Shown piece by piece: positions 1 through 5,783 of a stretch of DNA of 13,837 nt. The notes under the pieces were generated by a model. The model was not told the origin of the DNA, did not search any database, and worked only from the letters and a program-made list of their open reading frames with translations. Positions within the stretch are counted from its first letter, which is position 1. Every line of letters starts with the position of its first letter. Origin of the DNA: an uncultured Eubacteriales bacterium (GTDB lineage: Bacteria > Bacillota > Clostridia > Peptostreptococcales > Anaerovoracaceae); the NCBI GenBank assembly GCA_900542245.1, contig UQMQ01000060.1:1-13837 (forward strand), given 5' to 3'. The position numbers were made by a program, and so were the translations under genes.

Positions 1-87
1 AAGCTGCAGATCCTTTCAGGCGTCGGACATGAGGTGAATCGAGAGGCACCGCAAGTGCTTGCAGATATGCTTCTATCTGCGGAGTAA
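1..87 (+). CDS. Alpha/beta hydrolase, C-terminal fragment (5' end outside window)
   Basis: Frame 1 is open from the first base to TAA at 85-87 and gives 28 residues. They contain the motif GVGHEVNREAP. This matches the C-terminus of alpha/beta-hydrolase-fold enzymes, where the His of a G-x-GH-x-x-x-x-E-x-P motif is the catalytic His of the Ser-Asp-His triad and is followed by a last helix (VLADMLLS here). Nucleophile and acid residues lie outside the window, so substrate and exact family cannot be told. A terminator follows within 20 bp, so this gene probably ends its own transcript and is not part of the lar cluster. The family call is fairly sure for so short a piece; the function is unknown. 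Confidence 0.6.
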   Translation, partial: KLQILSGVGHEVNREAPQVLADMLLSAE

Positions 88-105
88 AAGTTAAAGTTTG
101 TTTTG

Positions 106-140
106 AAGGAACCGCTTGACCAGAGGGGAGGTTCCTTTTT
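106..140 (+). terminator. Rho-independent terminator after the hydrolase gene
   Basis: AAGGAACC (106-113) pairs with GGTTCCTT (130-137) around a 16-nt loop, and the right arm runs into a T tract (136-140). It starts 18 bp after the hydrolase stop codon. It separates the hydrolase from the lar cluster more than 600 bp downstream. Confidence 0.75.
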
Positions 141-214
141 GTGTCTGGGAAATATGTAGAAGTCAGCTTTACAAGAAACTGTAGGGAATACACACGAATT
201 TTTCTTGCAAAACG

Positions 215-363
215 TTTTGGTATATGGTATCATGTCCTCGCAGAGCGACTGACAAGGCAAAGCCGCAGACAGAGCTGATGCAAGACAGATGCCCAGAGTT
301 ATTAGCGAGTGGCAAGGTGAAGCCGCAGGAAGAGCTTAGAACTTATGGTATCATATACCAAAA
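215..363. repeat. 149-bp element with 19-bp terminal inverted repeats (MITE-like candidate)
   Basis: TTTTGGTATATGGTATCAT at 215-233 is matched in inverse orientation by ATGGTATCATATACCAAAA at 345-363, with 17 of 19 positions complementary. The right arm alone contains the perfect inverted repeat TGGTAT-cat-ATACCA (346-360). The space between the arms holds two imperfect 33-bp direct repeats. No ORF of note lies inside and I see no clear target-site duplication. It could be a small non-autonomous mobile element, or two copies of an operator in opposite orientation. The sequence shows the symmetry; the nature of the element is inference. Confidence 0.5.
244..336. repeat. Two imperfect 33-bp direct repeats, 60-bp period
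   Basis: Bases 244-276 and 304-336 agree at 27 of 33 positions. Both share the core AAGCCGCAG and end in AGAGCT. They lie wholly inside the 215-363 inverted-repeat element and look like an internal duplication of it. No coding frame explains them. Confidence 0.6.
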
Positions 364-441
364 GTGAAAGGAAACTGCACAGTATGAAATTGTGTGAACT
401 TTGGCTGGTTTCGCGGCATTGACAGAGATCGACAAGCCGGA

Positions 442-560
442 GATTTTGCAGAACTTAGTGCTACAAAATCATTGATTGTTATGCAGGAAATGTCGCTGTG
501 CGATATTTCCGTAATAACGACAAAAGTACCTTGCGGCGTGTCGCTCATGAGTGAACGACA
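442..560 (+). other. Run of three stem-loops upstream of larE (structured repeat or leader)
   Basis: Three hairpins follow one another. GATTTTGCAG (442-451) pairs with CTACAAAATC (461-470) with one mismatch. GGAAATGTCGC (486-496) pairs with GCGATATTTCC (500-510) over a 3-nt TGT loop, 11 bp with one G-T pair. TGTCG (539-543) pairs with CGACA (556-560) around a palindromic CTCATGAG. None is followed by a U tract. The middle hairpin is part of a repeat seen again at 11826-11854, which favours a dispersed structured repeat over a gene-specific riboswitch. A lar leader RNA is possible, but no known riboswitch consensus was recognised. The rest of 364-782 shows no convincing gene; a T-rich patch lies at about 668-690. 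Confidence 0.4.
480..508. repeat. Dispersed intergenic repeat, copy A
   Basis: These 29 bases match 11826-11854 at 26 positions, in the same orientation, starting TATGCAGGAAAT and ending TATTT. On the minus strand both copies read HS(D/E)ISCI, and looser peptide-level similarity continues for about 20 residues beyond. Copy A forms a near-perfect hairpin; copy B forms a weaker one. Both lie between genes. The repeat family was not recognised. Confidence 0.6.
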
Positions 561-744
561 TGTGTACATAGAAATCTGCATTTCGTTATGCAAACTTTTG
601 TCCAAAGAAATGGCCGTCAGAAGGCGGCGAGAAGATTACCATGAAGGTAGTGCGAGAATAAGCGCTGTTTTTGTGGTTTTTTGTTTTTTGAGAAAGTGTG
701 CTGCATTTGACAAGTGCGCACACGACCGGACAGCTTGCGCGTTT

Positions 745-750
745 TACAAT
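745..750 (+). promoter_or_regulatory. Weak candidate -10 box for the lar cluster
   Basis: TACAAT lies 32 bp before the larE start, at a fitting distance for a short leader. No good -35 box stands 16-18 bp upstream. A TTGACA at 707-712 is about 32 bp away, too far for sigma-A spacing. An 8-bp palindrome, GTGCGCAC (714-721), lies between them. Either the promoter needs an activator or the true promoter lies further up. Confidence 0.2.
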
Positions 751-782
751 CGCGAAAGAGGACCGGGAAAGGAGACGCAAAA

Positions 783-1526
783 ATGACATTACAGGAATTT
801 TTTGAAAAAAATCCGAAAGCGGCAATCGCTTTTTCGGGCGGGGTGGATTCCTCCTACCTGCTGCATGAGGGACTGTGCTTCGGAAAGGATATCAAGGCAT
901 ATTATGTGAAAAGCCAGTTTCAGCCGGAATTTGAGCTTGCGGACGCGAAACGTCTGGCAACAGAGCTGGGCGCGAATATGCAGATCATCGAGGTGGATGT
1001 ATTGCAGCAGGAGACTGTGATCCAAAACCCACCGAACCGCTGCTACTATTGCAAGCAGGCAATTTTCGGGACAATTCTTGCAGCAGCGGCAGCGGACGGT
1101 TATCCGGTGATCCTGGACGGTACGAACGCGTCGGATGACGCAAACGATCGACCGGGCATGCAAGCCCTTGCGGAGCTGCGCGTGCTGTCACCGCTGCGCC
1201 TTTGCGGGTTGACAAAGGATGAGATCCGCAGAAAATCGCGGGAGGCAGGGCTGTTTACCTGGGAGAAGCCCGCCTATGCCTGCCTTGCGACGCGGATTCC
1301 GAGCGGCATGCAGATAAGCGAAGATTTGCTGCATAGGGTCGAGGGCGCCGAAGGCGCGCTGTTTGCGATGGGCTTTACGGACTTTCGGGTGCGTGTGCGG
1401 GAGGGCGGCGCGCTGCTGCAGTTTCATCGCGCGCAGATGGAAGAAGCACGCGCACGCCGCGCGGAGATCACGGAGAAGCTGAAGCCATGGTTTCCGGTGT
1501 TATTGCCGGATTGGGAGGTACGTTGA
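783..1526 (+). CDS. larE: LarE, ATP-dependent sacrificial sulfur transferase (three-Cys type)
   Basis: LarE adenylates the carboxylates of pyridinium-3,5-biscarboxylic acid mononucleotide and converts them to thiocarboxylates for the nickel-pincer nucleotide cofactor. The 247-residue protein starts at ATG 783 with AAAGGAG at 768-774, 8 nt upstream; the frame is open further up but has no comparable site. A PP-loop SGGVDSS is at residues 18-24, typical of ATP pyrophosphatases. Cysteines stand at 87 and 90 (NRCYYCK) and at 167 (PAYACLATR). The last matches the site of the sacrificial Cys in Lactiplantibacillus LarE. LarE proteins with the extra CxxC pair are known to hold a [4Fe-4S] cluster that can carry sulfur catalytically, so this one may not be sacrificial; that is inference from the motif. 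Its stop overlaps the larB start (TGATG). Confidence 0.93.
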   Translation: MTLQEFFEKNPKAAIAFSGGVDSSYLLHEGLCFGKDIKAYYVKSQFQPEFELADAKRLATELGANMQIIEVDVLQQETVIQNPPNRCYYCKQAIFGTILAAAAADGYPVILDGTNASDDANDRPGMQALAELRVLSPLRLCGLTKDEIRRKSREAGLFTWEKPAYACLATRIPSGMQISEDLLHRVEGAEGALFAMGFTDFRVRVREGGALLQFHRAQMEEARARRAEITEKLKPWFPVLLPDWEVR

Positions 1527-2290
1527 TGGAACAGTATGAATTAAAAGAGATGCTCACGCATGTCTCGGACGGGAGCGTGAGCGTGGAAGAGGCGGTGCGC
1601 AGGCTCAAACGCGCGCCGTTTGAGGAAATCGGCATTGCCTCTTTGGACGCGCACCGCGGAATCCGGCAGGGCGCGTCAGAGATTATCTACGGCGCGGGCA
1701 AAACCGCGGCGCAGATCGCCAAGATCGCGGAGACCTTGCGAAGCGGTGGACAGCAGACGATCCTCATCACGCGTGTGGATGCGGAGAAGGCTGAGGCAGT
1801 GCGGGAAGCACTGGCGGCAGACGTGCCGTTCACTTATTTTGCGGAAGGACGCATCGGTCTAGTCGGCAAGAAAGCCGCGCCGCGGCGTGAGGGGTATATT
1901 CTGGTGGCGACCGGCGGAACCAGTGATATTCCGGTCGCCGAGGAAGCAGCATTGACTGCGGAGATTCTCGGCAATCATGTACGCCGCGTCTATGACGTCG
2001 GGGTCGCGGGGCTGCACAGGCTGCTCGCGCATTTAGATGACATCATGGGCGCTCGCGTCGTCATCGCAATCGCGGGCATGGAGGGTGCGCTCGCGTCGGT
2101 CATCGGCGGTCTGACCGATGCGCCGGTCATCGCGGTGCCGACCAGTGTCGGCTACGGTACCGCGCTCGGCGGCGTGACAGCACTGCTTTCGATGCTCAAT
2201 TCCTGTGCCAGCGGCGTCAGCGTCGTGAATATTGACAATGGATTCGGCGCCGGTTATCTGGCCGGACAGATCAACAATATGGAGGGGTAG
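1526..2290 (+). CDS. larB: LarB, pyridinium-3,5-biscarboxylic acid mononucleotide synthase
   Basis: LarB carboxylates the nicotinate ring of nicotinic acid adenine dinucleotide and releases AMP, the first step of NPN cofactor synthesis. The protein has 254 residues, the usual size. Residues from about 124 onward are PurE-like (AIR carboxylase fold), with the family-typical LVATGGTSDIPVAEEA near 126-141, and VYDVGVAGLHRLL and TSVGYGTALGG further on. The N-terminal ~100 residues are the LarB-specific domain, with the segment YGAGKT. The start is ATG 1526, one base overlapping the larE stop, with GGGAGGT at 1513-1519; the frame is open upstream only inside larE. The overlap suggests translational coupling. 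The identification is secure by family motifs and by its place between larE and larC. Confidence 0.94.
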   Translation: MEQYELKEMLTHVSDGSVSVEEAVRRLKRAPFEEIGIASLDAHRGIRQGASEIIYGAGKTAAQIAKIAETLRSGGQQTILITRVDAEKAEAVREALAADVPFTYFAEGRIGLVGKKAAPRREGYILVATGGTSDIPVAEEAALTAEILGNHVRRVYDVGVAGLHRLLAHLDDIMGARVVIAIAGMEGALASVIGGLTDAPVIAVPTSVGYGTALGGVTALLSMLNSCASGVSVVNIDNGFGAGYLAGQINNMEG

Positions 2291-2294
2291 ACGG

Positions 2295-3776
2295 ATGAAA
2301 ACTTTATATATCGAATGTGCGATGGGGGCGGCGGGCGATATGCTGACCGCAGCTCTCCTGGAACTGATGCCGGATAAGGAAGCCGCGCTTGCCAAACTGA
2401 ATGCCATGGGAATCCCGGGTGTGGCTTTTGAAGCAGAGCCGAGTGCAAAGTGCGGCATTACCGGCACGCATATGCGGGTGTTGATTCATGGCGAGGAGGA
2501 AGAGTCTGTGCCATGTGGGCATACGCATGCGCACCACCATGAACATGACCATGCGCATGAGCACCACCATGACCATGCGCATGAGCGCCACCACGAACAT
2601 GAGCATCACGCGCATACACATGCGCATGCGCATGTGCATGTGCAGGAAGACGCGCATTGCCATGACAGCGACGCGCACGACCACGCACACCATCACGAGC
2701 ATGATGCGCATCACCATGCGCATCATGGCATGGCAGAGATCCGCAGTCTGATCGCGGAGCTTGCGGTTTCAGAGACGGTAAAAGAAAAAGCGCTTGCGGT
2801 CTATCAGAGCATCGCGGAGGCGGAGTCTAAGGTACATGGCGCGGAAGTCGATCAGATCCATTTCCATGAGGTTGGCTCCATGGACGCGGTGGCGGACGTG
2901 ACGGCGGTTTGTCTGCTGATGGAGCTGCTGGCGCCGGAGCAGGTCATCGTTTCACCGATCCATGTCGGCAGCGGGACCGTACTGTGCGCGCATGGCCGAC
3001 TGCCGGTTCCGGCGCCTGCCACAGCTTTGATTCTTGAAGGTATGCCGATCTACGGCGGCAACGTGCAGGGAGAGCTTTGCACGCCGACCGGAGCGGCGCT
3101 GCTCAAGACGTTTGCGGACAGCTTCGGTCCGATGCCGCCGATGACGGTGGCGAAAACCGGTTACGGTATGGGTACAAAGAATTTCGAGCAGGCAAATTGT
3201 TTGCGGGCGATGCTGGGAGAGCCTTTTCCGATGAACGGTATCGGCAGCAAAATGCAGACAGCACAGGATGCGGAAGGCGAAAACACAGGTGGCTGCGGCG
3301 CGGCAGGCAAGGATACAGAGACTAAGAATCCGGCGGCGCGCGAGGGCAGGATTACAGAAATCTCCTGCAATCTGGATGACATGACCGGAGAAGATATCGC
3401 TTTCGCGGCGGAGGATATCCTGCAAGCAGGTGCGCTGGACGTGTTCACCGAGTCGATCTATATGAAAAAAGGCCGCCTGGCGGTCAAGCTGACGGTGCTT
3501 GCGAGACCGGAGGACGAGGAACGGCTCGCCGGAGAGATTTTCCGCCACACGAGCACGATTGGTGTGCGGATACATACGGACAGACGCTATGAGCTTGCGC
3601 GGCGCAGCGAACAGCGAAAAACACCGCTCGGCACGATAGAGGTCAAAATTTCCGAGGGCTTTGGCGTGCGTAAGGAAAAAATCGAGTTTGCATCCTTGAA
3701 ACAAATCGCGGAGACGAGCGGTAAGCGTCTTGCGGAGGTGCGAGCGGCGCTTGCGGAGGAGGCGAAGAAGGAATAG
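2295..3776 (+). CDS. larC: LarC, nickel-inserting cyclometallase with a long His-rich loop
   Basis: LarC uses CTP to insert nickel into the bis-thiocarboxylate pyridinium nucleotide and makes the final NPN cofactor. The start is ATG 2295 with GGAGGGG at 2281-2287, inside the end of larB. The protein has 493 residues in one frame, covering what Lactiplantibacillus plantarum makes as LarC1 and LarC2 through a programmed frameshift; no frameshift is needed here. The N-terminal domain is interrupted at residues 76-144 by a loop with 36 histidines in 69 residues, probably a nickel store or delivery site. HFHEVGSMD (189-197) and GELCTPTGAAL (260-270 region) are family motifs. A Gly/Ala/Thr-rich linker (about 315-350) leads to the C-terminal nucleotide-binding domain with NLDDMTGE (359-366). 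The gene is followed after 11 bp by the first permease. Confidence 0.94.
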   Translation: MKTLYIECAMGAAGDMLTAALLELMPDKEAALAKLNAMGIPGVAFEAEPSAKCGITGTHMRVLIHGEEEESVPCGHTHAHHHEHDHAHEHHHDHAHERHHEHEHHAHTHAHAHVHVQEDAHCHDSDAHDHAHHHEHDAHHHAHHGMAEIRSLIAELAVSETVKEKALAVYQSIAEAESKVHGAEVDQIHFHEVGSMDAVADVTAVCLLMELLAPEQVIVSPIHVGSGTVLCAHGRLPVPAPATALILEGMPIYGGNVQGELCTPTGAALLKTFADSFGPMPPMTVAKTGYGMGTKNFEQANCLRAMLGEPFPMNGIGSKMQTAQDAEGENTGGCGAAGKDTETKNPAAREGRITEISCNLDDMTGEDIAFAAEDILQAGALDVFTESIYMKKGRLAVKLTVLARPEDEERLAGEIFRHTSTIGVRIHTDRRYELARRSEQRKTPLGTIEVKISEGFGVRKEKIEFASLKQIAETSGKRLAEVRAALAEEAKKE

Positions 3777-3787
3777 GGAGGCAGAAG

Positions 3788-4792
3788 ATGCGGAGACAAA
3801 TGAGCATCAAAACTGCATATGTATGGCGAAAAGCACTGGAAATGCTGCTGATGCTATTGCTGCTTTCGGTAGTCGTCTTTGTGCTGGCGCGGCTCGCGCC
3901 GGGCGATCCATTGCGCGCCTATTACGGAGACGGATTGGAACGGCTGAGTCAGGCGCAGCAGGAGGCGGCGCGTGAAAGACTCGGGCTCAACGATTCTCTG
4001 GCAGTGCAGTATCTGCGCTGGGCAGAGCACGCGCTGCAAGGAGACTGGGGAATCTCGTTCCAATACAAGCAGCCGGTGACAGCAGTCATCGGAACGATGT
4101 GGAAGAATACGTTGCTGCTGGGCGGGATTTCCTTCGCACTGACCTTTTGGCTGGCCGCTGCAATCGGAAAATTTTGCGCGCTGCATGAAGGCAGCTTTGC
4201 TGACCGCGTGATCTGCAAGATTGGAACAGTGTCCGGCTGCATTCCGACATTTTTTCTGGCGCTGCTGCTGATTCTGATCTTCGCGGTGAATCTAAGGGTC
4301 CTGCCGGTCGGCGGGGCGTATGATTACGGGGAGAGCGGCAACGCGCTGAATCGCGCGCTGCATCTGATCCTGCCGACCGCGGTGACGGTGCTGGAGCATC
4401 TGTGGTACTACGCGTATTTGATTCGGAATAAGCTGGCAGAGGAAGCGCGCGGGGATTATGTGCTGCTTTGCAAAGCCAAGGGTATGCCGGCGCGGAAGAT
4501 CCTCGCGCAGCATTGCATGAAGAATATTTTGCCGACGTTGGTGGTGATGATGGCGGTCGCGCTGCCGCATATCCTCTGCGGCACGTACATCGTGGAAACC
4601 GTATTCGCCTATCCGGGACTCGGCAAGCTCAGCTTTGAAAGCGCGATGTATCAGGATTACAATCTGCTGACGGCGCTCTGCCTGCTGACCGGCGCGGTGG
4701 TCTTTTTCTTTCAGTTTTTGGCACAGGTGCTTGGAGAAGCACTGGACCCGCGCATGAAAGCAGAGGCGAAAGGAGGTCTTGCAGATGCGTAA
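3788..4792 (+). CDS. nikB: NikB/DppB-type ABC permease, probably nickel import
   Basis: This is one of the two inner-membrane subunits of a peptide/nickel-type ABC importer. The 334-residue protein starts at ATG 3788 with GGAGG at 3779-3783, 11 bp after larC. A first membrane helix lies at about residues 17-36, followed by the typical outer loop ending in GDWGIS and five further hydrophobic segments. The cytoplasmic EAA loop is visible at about 218-246 (AEEARGDYVLLCKAKG), and the C-terminus carries the usual DPR (310-312). Sequence alone cannot separate nickel from dipeptide permeases; nickel is inferred from its place right after larC, a nickel insertase. Its last 8 bases overlap the next permease gene. 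Confidence 0.8.
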   Translation: MRRQMSIKTAYVWRKALEMLLMLLLLSVVVFVLARLAPGDPLRAYYGDGLERLSQAQQEAARERLGLNDSLAVQYLRWAEHALQGDWGISFQYKQPVTAVIGTMWKNTLLLGGISFALTFWLAAAIGKFCALHEGSFADRVICKIGTVSGCIPTFFLALLLILIFAVNLRVLPVGGAYDYGESGNALNRALHLILPTAVTVLEHLWYYAYLIRNKLAEEARGDYVLLCKAKGMPARKILAQHCMKNILPTLVVMMAVALPHILCGTYIVETVFAYPGLGKLSFESAMYQDYNLLTALCLLTGAVVFFFQFLAQVLGEALDPRMKAEAKGGLADA

Positions 4793-5708
4793 GCTGCACA
4801 CGCCTTGCCGCAGCGGACAAAAGCGGCGCTGGATCGACCCGCATCGAGTACGGCTGTGGCCGCGCGGCAGAGGGATGATCCGAAAACAGCCGCGCCGCAG
4901 GAAATTCCCACGTGCGGCGCTCATGCTCCTGCTGCTGATCGTGGCAGGCTGCACCTTTGCGGCATGGCTCACACCGTATGAGGTTTCCGTCATGGACGGA
5001 CAGGCGATCAGTCTGGCGCCTTGCCTGGCGCACCCGCTGGGGACAGATAGTTTGGGGCGTGACCTTTTGGCGATGATTCTGTACGGCGGCAGGCTTTCGC
5101 TCTATATCGGTCTGCTCAGCGCGCTGCTGTCGAGCCTGCTCGCTCTCGTTTACGGCGCGATCAGCGGACTGGCGCCGGGCGCGCTGGATGCGCTTCTGAT
5201 GCGCTTCTGTGAGCTTCTGATGAGCCTGCCGTCGCTGATTCTGGTGCTGTTCCTGCAGGCAGTCTGGGGGAAGCCGACACCAACCTCGATTGCGGTGGTT
5301 CTCGCGCTGACCTCGTGGATGAGCTTGGCGAAGCTGGTGCGCAGCGAGGTGCGCCGCATCAGAGAAAGCGACTATATCTTGTCGGCAAAAATCATGGGCG
5401 CGGATTTTACTTATCTTTTGCAAAAACATCTGCTGCCAAATCTGATTTCTCCGGCGATGTTCATGGTAGTCAGCAGCTTCGGACAGGCGATCATCGCGGA
5501 AACGACCCTGAGCTTTTTGGGTTTGGGGCTGCCGGTTTCACAGGTCTCGTGGGGGAGTCTGCTGTCGTTGTCCAAGAACGCGCTGCTGTCCAATCAGTGG
5601 TGGATGATTTTGCTGCCGGGGCTTGTGCTGGTCACGACGCTGGTATGCATCACCGAGCTGGGGGAATACGCACGCGCGCGCAACAACCGCCTGCAAAGCA
5701 ATCTTTGA
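4785..5708 (+). CDS. nikC: NikC/DppC-type ABC permease, probably nickel import
   Basis: This is the second permease of the importer. ATG 4785 has AGGAGG at 4771-4776, 8 nt away, and overlaps the previous gene by 8 bp, a sign of coupling. A TTG at 4779 in the same frame is too close to that site. The 307 residues carry the NikC/DppC hallmark HPLGTDSLGRD at 83-93, a membrane helix at about 44-62, and an EAA loop at about 188-219 (RESDYILSAKIMGAD). The first 30 residues are Arg-rich and unusual; an internal ATG at 4875 gives a start closer to normal family length, but with a weaker site (AGAGGG directly before it). The partner permease, binding protein and ATPase all follow or precede in the same direction. 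Nickel specificity is inferred from the lar context. Confidence 0.8.
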   Translation: MRKLHTPCRSGQKRRWIDPHRVRLWPRGRGMIRKQPRRRKFPRAALMLLLLIVAGCTFAAWLTPYEVSVMDGQAISLAPCLAHPLGTDSLGRDLLAMILYGGRLSLYIGLLSALLSSLLALVYGAISGLAPGALDALLMRFCELLMSLPSLILVLFLQAVWGKPTPTSIAVVLALTSWMSLAKLVRSEVRRIRESDYILSAKIMGADFTYLLQKHLLPNLISPAMFMVVSSFGQAIIAETTLSFLGLGLPVSQVSWGSLLSLSKNALLSNQWWMILLPGLVLVTTLVCITELGEYARARNNRLQSNL

Positions 5709-5721
5709 TGCTGGGCGAATG

Positions 5722-5739
5722 TCCTTGGCACTGCAAGGA
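5722..5739 (+). other. Hairpin between the permease and binding-protein genes
   Basis: TCCTTG (5722-5727) pairs with CAAGGA (5734-5739) over a 6-nt loop in the 75-bp gap between the two genes. No U tract follows, so it is more likely an mRNA-stability or processing element than a terminator. It may let the binding protein be made at a different level from the permeases, as is common in ABC operons. Confidence 0.3.
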
Positions 5740-5783
5740 ATATTGAAATCAAGAAATAGAAAGAATGAATAGGAGAACAAACG

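Noticed and set aside
351..605. Minus-strand frame of 84 codons
   Set aside because: Covers the same repeat and part of the inverted-repeat element; kept only as the source of the conserved HSDISCI reading.
707..750. TTGACA and TACAAT as one sigma-A promoter for larE
   Set aside because: The spacer is 32 bp, nearly twice the workable length.
700..782. NiCo riboswitch before larE
   Set aside because: Fragments such as GGACAG are present, but I cannot build the four-way junction of that class; a covariance-model search would be needed.
394..786. Plus-strand GTG frame of 130 codons ending in an ATGA overlap with larE
   Set aside because: It runs across the dispersed repeat and hairpins, has odd composition (FVVFCFLRK from a T-rich patch), no good ribosome site and no family resemblance. 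The ATGA junction is suggestive but not enough.
2304..2726. Met/Arg/Val-rich minus-strand frame opposite larC
   Set aside because: A shadow of the CAT/CAC-rich histidine loop of larC on the other strand.
2520..2727. Repetitive DNA that might suggest a CRISPR array or tandem repeat locus
   Set aside because: No constant repeat-spacer period; it is coding sequence for the His-rich loop.
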